Assembly (NCBI GenBank): GCA_947488615.1
Contig: CANKZU010000001.1
Coordinates: 372,001 to 436,000 of the forward strand
From: an uncultured Aurantimonas sp.
GTDB taxonomy: Bacteria > Pseudomonadota > Alphaproteobacteria > Rhizobiales > Rhizobiaceae
Direction: 5' to 3'
Length of the DNA stretch: 64,000 nt
Under the pieces are notes generated by a model. It did not search any database, was not told where the DNA came from, and saw only the letters and a list, made by a program, of their open reading frames with translations. The first letter of the stretch is position 1. Every line of letters begins with the position of its first letter. Made by a program: the position numbers and the translations under genes. Of the stretch, positions 9,394 to 18,824 are shown piece after piece.

Positions 9394-9699
9394 ATGGACG
9401 AGATCAGCGCAAGGCAACGCCTCGAATACGAGGCGGCGGCGTTTCGACGGTTGCGGGACCATTTGCGGCAGCGGACGGACGTTCAGAACATCGATCTAAT
9501 GAACCTCGCCGGGTTTTGCCGCAACTGCCTGTCCAACTGGTATCGCGAGGCGGCCGAAGCCGACGGTGTCGCGCTCAGCAAGGACGAATCCCGGGAGATC
9601 GTCTACGGCATGCCGTACGAGCAGTGGCGCTCGCAGCATCAGACCGAGGCCGCCCCTGCCGCGCAACAGCATTTCGAAAAAGTCCGGCCGCACGACTGA
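9394..9699 (+). CDS. DUF1244 family protein
   Basis: A 101-residue protein matching DUF1244 over its whole length, with the conserved DVQNIDLMNLAGFCRNCLSNWY core containing a CxxC pair and the YGMPYEQW motif. The CxxC may bind a metal or be redox active, but no role is established. It is divergent from the DUF1036-pyk operon and upstream of gapR, a conserved order in Hyphomicrobiales. Confidence 0.92.
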   Translation: MDEISARQRLEYEAAAFRRLRDHLRQRTDVQNIDLMNLAGFCRNCLSNWYREAAEADGVALSKDESREIVYGMPYEQWRSQHQTEAAPAAQQHFEKVRPHD

Positions 9700-9962
9700 C
9701 GAAAGCGCCGTACCGCCTGGTTTCCATCCGCTGCCCGTGCGAATCGAAACCTGTTCGATCGTCCCGAACGGGCCTGCCCGGCCAAAAGTGCCGCGGCTGG
9801 TCGATGCGGCGCATCGGCGCCAAGGGTCCGGGGATGGCCGGTCGAATGGGTTCCTACCGCCACAGATAGGTATAACCGACCGGTTCACCCATTCAACGAA
9901 TCACCGGGGTCTGCTAGGTGCGGCCGACTCACCCCATGAATGCGCCTTACGGAGACGGAAAC

Positions 9963-10226
9963 ATGTCCGACGTGAATGGTGTCGCCCAGGATCAACTGCG
10001 CTCCTTCGTCGAGCGGATCGAGCGACTCGAGGAAGAGAAAAAGACGATCAGTGACGACATCAAGGATGTTTACGCCGAGGCCAAGGGCAACGGCTTCGAT
10101 ACGAAGGTGCTGCGCCGTGTCGTCTCGCTGCGCAAGCAGGATCAGAACGAACGCCAGGAGCAGGAGGCCATCCTCGATCTCTATCTGCAGGCCCTTGGTA
10201 TGGCAGCGGATCTGCCGAAAGACTGA
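9963..10226 (+). CDS. gapR: GapR nucleoid-associated protein (DUF2312)
   Basis: An 87-residue coiled-coil DNA-binding protein. GapR binds AT-rich, overtwisted DNA ahead of replication and transcription machinery and aids topoisomerases; it is essential in Caulobacter. The whole family pattern is present, from [16 protein letters not shown] to the basic [19 protein letters not shown] 9963 has GGAGACGG upstream. A strong terminator follows at 10259. Confidence 0.95.
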   Translation: MSDVNGVAQDQLRSFVERIERLEEEKKTISDDIKDVYAEAKGNGFDTKVLRRVVSLRKQDQNERQEQEAILDLYLQALGMAADLPKD

Positions 10227-10258
10227 TATCGACCAGCGGCCTCATAGGCTCCAATTGC

Positions 10259-10291
10259 AAAAGCCCGCCGGATTCGATCCGGCGGGCTTTT
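10259..10291 (+). terminator. Intrinsic terminator after gapR
   Basis: A perfect 15-bp stem with a 3-base loop (arms 10259-10273 and 10277-10291), with the 3' arm ending in TTTT. It lies 33 bases after the gapR stop. The matching A-run on the left arm lets it act in both directions. Confidence 0.85.
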
Positions 10292-10516
10292 GCGTTATCT
10301 TGATGGCGTTCGGCGTGGCCTCAGAGCCTCAGACCAACAAGTCGATCCGATTTTCGGATAATCCGACGCTCAATCAAAGCGCCGGAGCACGCATGTGCGT
10401 CCGAATCGGAACCCGGCGTGCTAAGCTCAGCGAGCCTGCGCATCCCTGAAAAGAATGCACGCGGACGCCACGGCGGCCTCAAACGCTTGGACTTCGGACC
10501 GACCGCTCCTTGCCTA

Positions 10517-10948
10517 TTAGCGGGCGGCGGCGCGGCGGCGTTTGTGGCCGAGCCCCATCTGCTTGGCCAGACGCGAGCGGGCCGCGGCATAGTTCGGCGC
10601 GACCATCGGATAGTCGGGCGCAAGATCCCATTTTTCGCGATACTCTTCCGGCGAGAGACTGTAGTGGGTCATCAGGTGGCGCTTGAGCGACTTGAACTTT
10701 TTGCCGTCCTCAAGACAGATAATGTAATCGTCCGTCACCGACTTCTTCACCGGGACAGCCGGCTTCGGCTTCTCGGCTTGAACGGCCTGAGGAACGTTAG
10801 TGGTGCTGCCAAGCGCACCATAGACGTCCGAGATCAGGCCCGGCAGTTCCGATACCGGGAGCGAATTGTTGCTGACATAGGCGGCAACCACTTCGGCCGT
10901 CAATTCCATCAGCATTTCGTTGTTTTCGATGTTTGCGATCTGATCCAT
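10517..10948 (-). CDS. mucR: MucR/Ros family zinc-finger transcriptional regulator
   Basis: A 143-residue regulator of the MucR/Ros family, which in rhizobia and relatives represses exopolysaccharide, motility and virulence genes and acts like an H-NS-type silencer. The N-terminal oligomerisation helix ([16 protein letters not shown]) and the C-terminal prokaryotic zinc finger ([18 protein letters not shown], then YREKW) are both present. ATG 10948 has GGGG at good spacing; ATG 10960 is an alternative. The AT-rich region upstream is typical of autoregulated mucR promoters. Confidence 0.93.
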   Translation of the reverse strand: MDQIANIENNEMLMELTAEVVAAYVSNNSLPVSELPGLISDVYGALGSTTNVPQAVQAEKPKPAVPVKKSVTDDYIICLEDGKKFKSLKRHLMTHYSLSPEEYREKWDLAPDYPMVAPNYAAARSRLAKQMGLGHKRRRAAAR

Positions 10949-10960
10949 GTTTTGCCCCAT

Positions 10961-11549
10961 TGTGCTCAGTAGCCTGCCGGTCAAGCCACAGCGGAATGTC
11001 TATGTTCCGATATCGTTCGTAAAACAGATAATTGAACGGTGGCGCTGCTTTATCCGACCTTGCCACTCACATCCATGTATTTATAGGCATATACTTAATG
11101 TCAATATGCTTGGTTACAATCCCAAGATTTTTGTGCGCCTTTGACGAACGTAAAGAGCTGAAACCAAAAAGGACGATTCGAGTTCGTTACAACGCTGTAA
11201 GGAAGGGCAACGCCCGCAGGGAACAATGAAATTCTTGCAACCTACCCGTGAAACACTTCCCCGTGAGAAGTGAGGAAGCCGATTGGCCTTTCCGGCGGCG
11301 TCTGGAAATCCCGCGATAGTCGAGCGGCCGTTGCGGGTATTCCCATTTGCAGCAACGCCCCTCGGAACCAACGCCACTGAAAGTTCCCGTGGCTCACCCC
11401 TGTTCCGCCCAGATGTCGCCTTCCCGCAGTACGGCCTCTTCTGATGCGAGCATCGGACAGCCACGAAGAATGCGCGCTGCCGAAATCAGTCGGCCGGCAT
11501 CAAAATCGCAGGATCGGATCGTGTTGATCTTAACTTGACGCCTGAGCGA
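10961..11549. promoter_or_regulatory. AT-rich upstream region of mucR, otherwise no gene
   Basis: A 589-base stretch with no credible gene. Bases about 11070-11150 are strikingly AT-rich for this chromosome and rich in T-A steps, with an imperfect inverted repeat around ATAGGCATATA and TCAATATGCTT. MucR-type proteins are known to bind such DNA and to repress their own genes, so this is the likely control region. The half nearer 11549 shows nothing I can name. Confidence 0.45.
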
Positions 11550-13247
11550 CTACTGCTTGAGCTTGACCAATGGCAGGAAATTCACGGCCGAGCCGGAAAA
11601 GCGATCGGTCTTGCCCGTCGCCGGGGACGGCGTGAAACCGGCAGCGAACAGAGTCCGCGGTAGGTCGCCGACGAGCCGGCCCGTATCGGGACTGCTCGGC
11701 GCCATTTGTTCGGCGCGACGATTGGGATCGGACACGAGCGAGGCGATTTCAATCCGCGAATTGATCGCCTGCTGCGGGTCGATCCGCGTCGACTTCGCGG
11801 TCGGCTTCGCCGCAACCCGCATCACCCGATCACCCTTGCCGTCGCTAGAGATGCTGCCGTCCCGAGGGGTCGTCACCGTCGGTCGGGAGCGAGCCGGCGT
11901 CGGCTTCGCCGCGGCACTCATCATCGCCGCAGGTTGCGCGGTCTTCGGCTCGATCAACGGTCGCGCCGCGGGCGTCGCCGCCGCAACGACGCTCTCGATC
12001 GCTTGCCGCGTCGTTGCCGAGGGCGCTTTGTCGGTCTTCAGCAAATCGTCGAACATCGGACGGTCGCGCGGCGTCGGCACGACATACGCCAACTGACCGC
12101 TGGCCGCCGTCTCCGTCGCTTGCGCCTCAAGCGCCGCGACCAGAGTGGAAACCGAATCCGACGGAGATCCAGCGGCCGGCGAGGCGGGCGCCTCCGAGCC
12201 GGCTGTTGGCGTCTGCGCGGTAGCGCGCACGGGTGCCCAGGTGGGAACTGGAATTCGCGCCGCGTCGAGGGACGCGACGACGGTCGGCGCTTCCGGCGCG
12301 CCCACATTCGTCCGTGCCCCGGTGTCGAAGCGATCGCCCACCGGCATGGTGACGCCACCGGGCAGCGATGGACGAGACCGCGGAACGGCGGAGGCCACCG
12401 CGACTGCCGGGGTGGGCGCAGCGCGTCGGCTTGGCGCGGCGCGGCTCGGCGTTGCGACGGCTTCCGCTTCGTCTTCCGTTTCGTCGCTGCCGCCGCCGAA
12501 CAGCATGGCCAATAGCGTCTTGCCGCCGCCGGACGAGCCGGAACTGGCATTGGCGACCTGGATTTCGGAGGCGCCCCGCCGCTGTTTGTACGACGCCAGC
12601 GCCTGCTGGTAGCCAGGTAGCGGCTTGCCATCCGAGGGAACGTGAACCGTATTGCCGTTAGGAAAGACCGCCAGCAGCTGTTTGCGGTTCATGCGCGGCC
12701 AGTGCCGGGCATTGCCGACGTCGAAATGTACAAAGGGCGAGCCGGATCGGGGATAGTAACCAACGCCGCCGACCTGCATCTTCAGGCCGATCGCACGCAT
12801 CTTCGCCAGCGGCACATCAGGAATTTGAAAGTCGAGCGCCTTGCCAAGCGTGTGCTGGCTCTTCTTCGCGACCCCTGCGGACCGCGAGCGCAGCATCGAA
12901 TTGGTGCCGGGCGATCGATAGGCGGAGATCACGTTGATATGGGCGCGCGAGCCGGACTGGCGATAGGCCTCCCAAATCACGTCCATCAATCGGGGATCCA
13001 TGTTCGTCGGCTCGGACTTGCGCCAATCCCGGAGAAACCAGTTGATCTTCTTCAGTTCGGAACGGTCGTAGCGACCGTTCCGCTTGTAGGCGAAGCTCGC
13101 CTTTTCCTTGGTATGGAGATTGTAGAACTTGAGAACCCTGGTTTCCGCCTGCGCCGCAGTGACCGCGCTGACGGCCAGGAGGGACAAAGCTGCGAACGTC
13201 GCGATGCGCCAAGCCCTACGGCCGGCACGAGCGGTTTGTCCGAACAT
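11550..13247 (-). CDS. DUF882/YcbK-type murein peptidase with long low-complexity tail
   Basis: A 565-residue exported protein. A signal peptide ends near AAQAE (about residue 35). The DUF882 domain follows to about residue 205 and carries zinc-ligand motifs of the M15 fold, SQHTLGKALDF (HxxxxxxD) and FVHFDVG (HxD). YcbK (MepK) of this family cuts peptidoglycan cross-links. The remaining 350 residues are rich in alanine, proline, threonine and serine, with no domain seen. Most family members are about 180-200 residues, so the tail is exceptional. Confidence 0.88.
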   Translation of the reverse strand: MFGQTARAGRRAWRIATFAALSLLAVSAVTAAQAETRVLKFYNLHTKEKASFAYKRNGRYDRSELKKINWFLRDWRKSEPTNMDPRLMDVIWEAYRQSGSRAHINVISAYRSPGTNSMLRSRSAGVAKKSQHTLGKALDFQIPDVPLAKMRAIGLKMQVGGVGYYPRSGSPFVHFDVGNARHWPRMNRKQLLAVFPNGNTVHVPSDGKPLPGYQQALASYKQRRGASEIQVANASSGSSGGGKTLLAMLFGGGSDETEDEAEAVATPSRAAPSRRAAPTPAVAVASAVPRSRPSLPGGVTMPVGDRFDTGARTNVGAPEAPTVVASLDAARIPVPTWAPVRATAQTPTAGSEAPASPAAGSPSDSVSTLVAALEAQATETAASGQLAYVVPTPRDRPMFDDLLKTDKAPSATTRQAIESVVAAATPAARPLIEPKTAQPAAMMSAAAKPTPARSRPTVTTPRDGSISSDGKGDRVMRVAAKPTAKSTRIDPQQAINSRIEIASLVSDPNRRAEQMAPSSPDTGRLVGDLPRTLFAAGFTPSPATGKTDRFSGSAVNFLPLVKLKQ

Positions 13248-13494
13248 GCGGTCTTCCCCTCAATCATCGTGTCCGTCCCCGTAAAAATATCCCCCGGGGT
13301 CGGCACCGTCTTAGAAACTGTTTTCACGCTCGTCTAGTTTTGCTCAAACTGCGGCATGAAAATGACAGTCACGGAACTTTCTATCGATTTTGAGGGGAAA
13401 GCGTTAAGCTCGGATTAAGTTTAACTTGCCGGCCCAAGAACGCACCGTGGGATTGCGGCGCTAAACTCGGCGATGATCAGCTGACCCAGAGACG

Positions 13495-14976
13495 TCAGTC
13501 CACCGCGATATTGTAGGCGCGCAGCTTTCGGTAGAGCGTCGAGCGACCGATGCCGAGCCGCCGCGCGATCTCGCTCATCCTGCCCTCATATTGAGCCATG
13601 GCGAGCCGGATCAGGTCTGCCTCCACTTCCTCCATGCGGCGGATTTGTCCGTTCTCGTCCCGCAGCGGGAAAGCCGACGCATCGCGCCGCCGTTCGATAC
13701 CGTTCCAGGATTTCTCCACTTCCACAGATGCCGTCGGTTCCCGATGGCCAGTGCCGGAGTCCTCGGACCACGCCGGCCCCGACGGGTCGGCGGCCATGAG
13801 CGCCGCGATCTGCGGAAAGTCGACCGCGAGGAGGTTTTCGTTGTCGCTTAGCACCACGGCGCGATGGATAGTATTCTCCAACTGGCGGATGTTGCCAGGC
13901 CAGTCATAGCGGCGCAGAGCCGCGATGGCCTCCTCGGAGAGACGGCGGACCCGTGTGCCGCGCTCTAGACCGACGAAGTGCGCGACGAAGCCACGCGCCA
14001 GCGCCGAAATTTCGCCGCGACGCTCGCGTAGCGGCGGGACTCGAAGTTCAAACGCGTTGAGGCGATAGTAGAGATCTTCGCGAAACCGCCCTGCGGAGAC
14101 CGCTGACGCAAGATCGCGATTGGTCGCAGAGATGATCCTGACATCGGTCTTCATCGGCATCTTGCTTCCGACCGGGTCGATCTCGCCGTCTTGCAGCACC
14201 CGCAGGAGCTTCACTTGGGCACTGGCCGACAATTCACCGACTTCGTCCAGAAACAGCGTTCCTCCGTCGGCCTCGGTGAACTTGCCCTCATGGTGCGCGG
14301 TCGCGTCGGTGAATGCCCCCTTGGCATGACCGAACAGAATGCTCTCGACGAGATCGGTCGGCATCGCGCCGCAATTGACGGGAACGAACGCGGCCTTGGC
14401 GCGGTCCCCATGTGCCTGGATGGCGCGGGCGAGCCATTCCTTGCCGACACCGGTCTCGCCTTCGATCAGGACCGGTATATTGGACGCCGCGGCCTTTGCC
14501 GCGCTCGCGAGCACCGGACGCAGCGCCGCGGATGCGGCAGAGACATCGAGGCGCGGCGCCGCGGCGGCCAAATTATCTGTCTGGCCATGTCGCCGGGTTG
14601 CGGCGCGCATCCGCAATGCGTTGTCGAGGGCGCCCCTCAGCTTTTCCGGTGAGACCGGCTTGACGACGAAGTCGAAGGCGCCGGCGCGCATCGCCTCGAC
14701 CACGGTATCGATCGATCCCTTGGCGGTCTGGACGATGACCGGAATGTCCACCCCCCGGCGCCGCATCTCGGCCATCACCTCGATACCGCTCATGTCCGGC
14801 ATCATCAGATCGAGGACGATCGCGCCGATCTGCCCTGTCTCACCGTTTTCCAGCGCGTCGAGGGCCGCGCGTCCGCCGCCGCACGGCACCGGCCGCAGTC
14901 CCGCACGCACGACTTGAGCATCGAGCAGGCGTCGCTGTATGGGATCATCGTCGACGATGAGTACGGATTGGGTCAT
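13495..14976 (-). CDS. Sigma-54-dependent response regulator (NtrC family)
   Basis: A 493-residue enhancer-binding protein. The receiver domain has the acidic pocket at residues 9-11, phospho-acceptor D56 and K106. The AAA+ domain has Walker A GETGVGKE at 173-180, the sigma-54 contact loop at 220-225, and Walker B LFLDEVGEL. A Fis-type helix-turn-helix ends the protein (MSEIARRLGIGRSTLYRKL). The contact loop reads GAFTDA rather than the usual GAFTGA. The start has GGAGG five to six bases upstream. No partner kinase is adjacent. Confidence 0.93.
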   Translation of the reverse strand: MTQSVLIVDDDPIQRRLLDAQVVRAGLRPVPCGGGRAALDALENGETGQIGAIVLDLMMPDMSGIEVMAEMRRRGVDIPVIVQTAKGSIDTVVEAMRAGAFDFVVKPVSPEKLRGALDNALRMRAATRRHGQTDNLAAAAPRLDVSAASAALRPVLASAAKAAASNIPVLIEGETGVGKEWLARAIQAHGDRAKAAFVPVNCGAMPTDLVESILFGHAKGAFTDATAHHEGKFTEADGGTLFLDEVGELSASAQVKLLRVLQDGEIDPVGSKMPMKTDVRIISATNRDLASAVSAGRFREDLYYRLNAFELRVPPLRERRGEISALARGFVAHFVGLERGTRVRRLSEEAIAALRRYDWPGNIRQLENTIHRAVVLSDNENLLAVDFPQIAALMAADPSGPAWSEDSGTGHREPTASVEVEKSWNGIERRRDASAFPLRDENGQIRRMEEVEADLIRLAMAQYEGRMSEIARRLGIGRSTLYRKLRAYNIAVD

Positions 14977-15093
14977 GTCGGCCTCCGGTCTCGTCTTGTC
15001 GCGAGAATGACCCAATCTGACACGCGCCGCTAAAATTCGACTGAACAAGCAAGGCTAACGATGCGCTGTTGATTTCAGTCGGATTTGAACGAC

Positions 15094-16983
15094 ATGGCTG
15101 CTACCGGCCCTCCCCGTCGCCCAGCCCGACCCTTCGCCAACGAGATCGATGCCATGACCCAAAGCTTTTCCCCGACCCGCTCGGCAACCGACGCAGGCGC
15201 CGCCGACGCAGGCGCGCTGCCGGAGTGGAATTTGGCCGATCTCTATCCGGCAATGGATAGCGACGAACTCAAGAGCGATCTGGAAAAGGCGCGAGACAAG
15301 GCCGAGACCTTCCAGGCCCGCTGGCGCGGCAGGCTTGCCGAAGCCGCTCGCGGCGAAGGCGACGGCCTGGCGGCGGCGGTCGTCGAATTCGAGACGCTGG
15401 AAGAGCTGCTGGGCCGGATCATCTCCTATGCCGGTCTGGTTTATTCTGGCGACACGTCGGACCCGGCGCGGGCAAAGTTCTACGGCGATATCCAGTCGAG
15501 CGTCACCGACATTTCCTCGCGGCTCCTGTTCTTCCCGCTGGAGCTCAACCGTATCGAGGATGCCGAGATGGACGCCGCCATGGAGCGGGACCCCGCCTTG
15601 GCGCACTATCGCCCCTGGATTGTTGATCTGCGGAAGGACAAACCGTTCCAACTGGAGGATCGCGTCGAGGAGTTGTTTCACGAGAAGGCAATTACTGGCC
15701 GCGGCGCGTGGAACCGTCTCTATGACGAGACGCTGACCTCGCTGCGTTTCACCGTCGATGGTGACGATCTGGCGCTGGAAGCCACCTTGAACCTCTTGCA
15801 GGACCCGGAGCGCGAGAAGCGGCGCAAGGCGGCGAGCGCCCTCGCCAACGTCTTCAGCGAGAATTTGCGCGTCTTCACCCTGATCACCAACACCCTTTCC
15901 AAGGACAAGGAAATTTCCGATCGCTGGCGCGGTTTCAAGGATGTCGCCGACTCGCGCCATCTCGCCAACCGGGTCGAACGCGAGGTCGTGGATGCGCTGT
16001 CGGAGGCCGTGAGCGAGGCCTATCCGGCGATTTCCCATCGCTACTACGCCATGAAAGCGAAATGGCTGGGCCTCGACGTCCTCGAATACTGGGACCGCAA
16101 CGCACCCTTGCCCGATTCCACCCGCCGCGACATCTCCTGGGACGAAGCGCGCCAGACCGTGCTGTCGGCCTATTCCGGCTTTGCCCCAGAGATGGCGACG
16201 ATCGCCGACCGCTTCTTCGCCAATGACTGGATCGACGCGGCGAACCGCCCCGGCAAATCGCCGGGCGCCTTCGCGCATCCGACGGTGCCGAGCGTCCACC
16301 CCTATGTGCTGCTCAACTACATGGGCAAGCCGCGCGACGTCATGACGCTCGCGCATGAGTTGGGCCACGGCGTCCACCAGGTGCTCGCCGGCCGGCAGGG
16401 CGCGTTGATGGCGGCGACGCCGCTGACATTGGCCGAGACCGCCTCAGTGTTCGGCGAGATGCTGACCTTCCGCTCGCTGCTCGAACAGGCCAAGACCAAG
16501 GCCGAGCGCAAGACGCTGCTGGCCTCCAAGGTCGAGGACATGATCAACACGGTGGTCCGGCAGATCGCCTTCTATCAGTTCGAGCGGGCGCTGCACGAAG
16601 AGCGCCGGCAGGGCGAACTGACGACCGAGCGGATCGGAGAAATCTGGCTGGAGGTCCAGACCCGCAGCCTCGGCCCGGCACTGCGCCTCGGCGATGGCTA
16701 CGACACCTACTGGACCTATGTCCCGCACTTCATCCACTCGCCCTTCTACGTCTATGCCTATGCGTTCGGCGACTGCCTGGTGAACTCGCTTTACGCGGTC
16801 TACCGCAATTCCGAGACGGGCTTTCAGGAGAAGTATTTCGAGATGCTGAAGGCCGGCGGCACCCAGCACCATTCCGAACTTTTGAAACCCTTTGGCCTCG
16901 ACGCCTCCGATCCGGCCTTCTGGTCGAAGGGTCTGGCGATGATTTCGGGCTTCATCGACGAATTGGAGGCGATGGACGATTGA
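15094..16983 (+). CDS. M3 family oligoendopeptidase F
   Basis: A 629-residue zinc metallopeptidase of the M3 family (PepF type) that degrades short peptides in the cytoplasm. The HEXXH zinc motif is HELGHGVHQ at about residue 425, with the downstream glutamate in LAETASVFGEM. The N-terminal PepF domain begins at LPEWNLADLYP near residue 45. Starts at 15085 (TTG), 15094 and 15154 are all possible because the first 40 residues are not conserved and no ribosome binding site is decisive. Confidence 0.94.
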   Translation: MAATGPPRRPARPFANEIDAMTQSFSPTRSATDAGAADAGALPEWNLADLYPAMDSDELKSDLEKARDKAETFQARWRGRLAEAARGEGDGLAAAVVEFETLEELLGRIISYAGLVYSGDTSDPARAKFYGDIQSSVTDISSRLLFFPLELNRIEDAEMDAAMERDPALAHYRPWIVDLRKDKPFQLEDRVEELFHEKAITGRGAWNRLYDETLTSLRFTVDGDDLALEATLNLLQDPEREKRRKAASALANVFSENLRVFTLITNTLSKDKEISDRWRGFKDVADSRHLANRVEREVVDALSEAVSEAYPAISHRYYAMKAKWLGLDVLEYWDRNAPLPDSTRRDISWDEARQTVLSAYSGFAPEMATIADRFFANDWIDAANRPGKSPGAFAHPTVPSVHPYVLLNYMGKPRDVMTLAHELGHGVHQVLAGRQGALMAATPLTLAETASVFGEMLTFRSLLEQAKTKAERKTLLASKVEDMINTVVRQIAFYQFERALHEERRQGELTTERIGEIWLEVQTRSLGPALRLGDGYDTYWTYVPHFIHSPFYVYAYAFGDCLVNSLYAVYRNSETGFQEKYFEMLKAGGTQHHSELLKPFGLDASDPAFWSKGLAMISGFIDELEAMDD

Positions 16984-17056
16984 TCGGGGCGGCCGCCGAA
17001 GGACCGTCCCGCTGCGACACCCGCTTTTTCGCTCAGCCTCGCAACGGTTCGGTGTC

Positions 17057-17332
17057 TTAGGCCGCGCTTTGCCGCTCCAGACGCTGCCGCATGCCATCGG
17101 GATCGTCGTAGATGATGTTGATCATGTGCTGCGCGAATGCGTCCGGCTCGGTCCGGCGCTGTTCCCAGTTTTGGAGCGTCGCGCACGGAACGCGCAAAAG
17201 CGCCGCGAACTCGCGCTGGCTCAGCTTCAGGCGCGCGCGCGTCGCCTGAAGCTTCAAAGCGCTGTCCAGGGGCGCGGCATCGAACGCGCTCCAGTCAGGA
17301 TTTGGATCGGGATACGTCGGATTTTCAGCCAA
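17057..17332 (-). CDS. Xre-type helix-turn-helix antitoxin of a BrnT-like toxin
   Basis: A 91-residue protein with a COG2944-like DNA-binding domain in its C-terminal half (LSQREFAALLRVPCATLQNW). It should bind and neutralise the BrnT-type toxin encoded just upstream and repress the pair. The best start is TTG at 17332, which overlaps the toxin stop by eight bases and has GGGAGCGAG upstream; no ATG or GTG fits. Classical BrnA antitoxins are ribbon-helix-helix proteins, so this is the alternative partner type. Confidence 0.8.
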   Translation of the reverse strand: MAENPTYPDPNPDWSAFDAAPLDSALKLQATRARLKLSQREFAALLRVPCATLQNWEQRRTEPDAFAQHMINIIYDDPDGMRQRLERQSAA

Positions 17333-17585
17333 AGCGTGCTCGCTCCCGATTGTTTGCCTTGCGTACGGAGATGATCCGGGGACCTGCTTCGCGCACCGTA
17401 TAGACACAGACGTATAGCCGGCCATCGATACGGCCGAAGCAAACGATTCGACGCTCCCCGTACTCGAAGCGCGTATCCTCGAATTCGATAACGCGCCCGG
17501 CGATGATGTCGAGGCCGAGCTTAAGAGAAAGACCACGCTCCGTGCGATTACGGCGGTCCTTTTTGGGATCGAACGGCTCCGTCAT
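17325..17585 (-). CDS. brnT: BrnT family toxin (predicted ribonuclease)
   Basis: An 86-residue BrnT/COG2929 protein. BrnT of Brucella is a RelE-fold RNA-cleaving toxin. The family pattern is clear in DPKKDRRNRTERGLSL, the ERRIVCFGRIDGRLYVCVYT strands, and the C-terminal ISVRKANNRERARF with its conserved arginines. It comes first in the pair, followed by the antitoxin with an eight-base overlap. The pair lies between pepF and rsm22, transcribed against pepF. Confidence 0.88.
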   Translation of the reverse strand: MTEPFDPKKDRRNRTERGLSLKLGLDIIAGRVIEFEDTRFEYGERRIVCFGRIDGRLYVCVYTVREAGPRIISVRKANNRERARFG

Positions 17586-17677
17586 GATGGATCATCATAC
17601 GCTAATAGCGGATAATCGGCTAGCTCATGCCAAGCCACGGGTGGTCGCTCGTTTCGCCAACCCGCGGGTTCCCACCG

Positions 17678-18643
17678 TCACTCCAGCGCATCGCCCCAGT
17701 CGAGGCGGCGGGCGGTGCGAAATATTTCGCCCTCGCGTCTGGTGACCAGCCGCTCCCGCATTTGCCCGTCACACGTGCAGAGCTTCAACCGCACCTTGCC
17801 GCTGCCGCTTCGAGGCGAGGCCAGAACGCGCGCGGTCAACGGCACTGCCGGTCGGCGGGCGACCGCCAGATAGGCGAATTTCTCGTCCTCGTAGGGTACC
17901 GTCCCGCTCTTGGCCAGACGGTGGGTGCGCGAGCGGGCGACCCGTTGGGCGAAATGGCACCAGTCTGGCGCGGCGACAGGACAGTCGTCGGCGTGCGGAC
18001 ACGGCGCCAACAGATGCGCCCCCTCGGCCAGCAACTGTTCGCGCGCGGCGAGGATGCGTTGCCAGCCGGCCGGCGTACCCGGCTCGACGATCACAAGGAC
18101 ATCGCTTGTGAGCTGCCACAGCCGCAAGACCAGCGGCCCCCGCGCCTCGGGCGGCAATTCGTCCAGGACATAGGCAAGCGTCACCAGATCGACCGGCGCG
18201 CGCTCCGCCAGATTCGCTGTCGCATCGCCGCGAACCCAGCGCGTCGCCACCGCCAGTCCCTCTTCCGCGAGCGCCTGTCCGACTGCGAGCGCAGGCGCGC
18301 TCGCCTCGACCAGCGTCGCCTCGCGCAAGCTGCCGAAGGCATCGCTGGCGGCCCAGAGCGCCGTGCCCGGCCCGGCACCGATATCGAGAAGAGAGTCGGG
18401 CGCGAAATCCGGACGCCGCAGCGCGATCTGCTCCAGGCTGGCCCGGATGGCGGCGAAGGTCGCCGGCATGCGGGCGGCGAGATAGGCGAGCACCGCCGGC
18501 TCGCCGTCGAGGTGCTGCCGCCCGTCGCGGATCTCGGCACGGTAGCGTCCTGACAGCCGTTCGCCCGCGCTCCGCAGGTCATCGAGCGTCTGGCTGTCGA
18601 GACGAGTGTCGAGCGCCTGTCTCAAAGCGGTCGGAAGTTGCAT
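17678..18643 (-). CDS. Rsm22 family ribosome-associated methyltransferase-like protein
   Basis: A 321-residue protein of the Rsm22 family, linked to small-subunit ribosome assembly. The SAM-binding motif LLDIGAGPGTALWA lies near residue 85. A cysteine cluster (PCPHADDCPVAAPDWCHF) near 220 and further cysteines (LCTC) near the C-terminus fit the Fe-S or zinc site described for the family. The start ATG is inside normal family limits. Divergent from homospermidine synthase. Confidence 0.9.
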   Translation of the reverse strand: MQLPTALRQALDTRLDSQTLDDLRSAGERLSGRYRAEIRDGRQHLDGEPAVLAYLAARMPATFAAIRASLEQIALRRPDFAPDSLLDIGAGPGTALWAASDAFGSLREATLVEASAPALAVGQALAEEGLAVATRWVRGDATANLAERAPVDLVTLAYVLDELPPEARGPLVLRLWQLTSDVLVIVEPGTPAGWQRILAAREQLLAEGAHLLAPCPHADDCPVAAPDWCHFAQRVARSRTHRLAKSGTVPYEDEKFAYLAVARRPAVPLTARVLASPRSGSGKVRLKLCTCDGQMRERLVTRREGEIFRTARRLDWGDALE

Positions 18644-18824
18644 CCCATGGCCCGTCGCAAGCGTGGTGTCACGGGGTCCGCCGCCGCGTCGATCACGGCC
18701 GTCCCGGTTCGATCATGCCGTTCGATCATCGCGCTCTCTCACCCCTGCTCTTCCATTCCTCGTCGAACTGCTCTAGCGGCTTCGCCCAACGTTCCGGCGC
18801 AACAATCATCGAAAGGGATGCCGC

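Noticed and set aside
9318..9869. Possible small gene in the gap before gapR (frame with several cysteines)
   Set aside because: The frame overlaps DUF1244 out of phase for most of its length, and the part in the gap has no start codon with a ribosome binding site.
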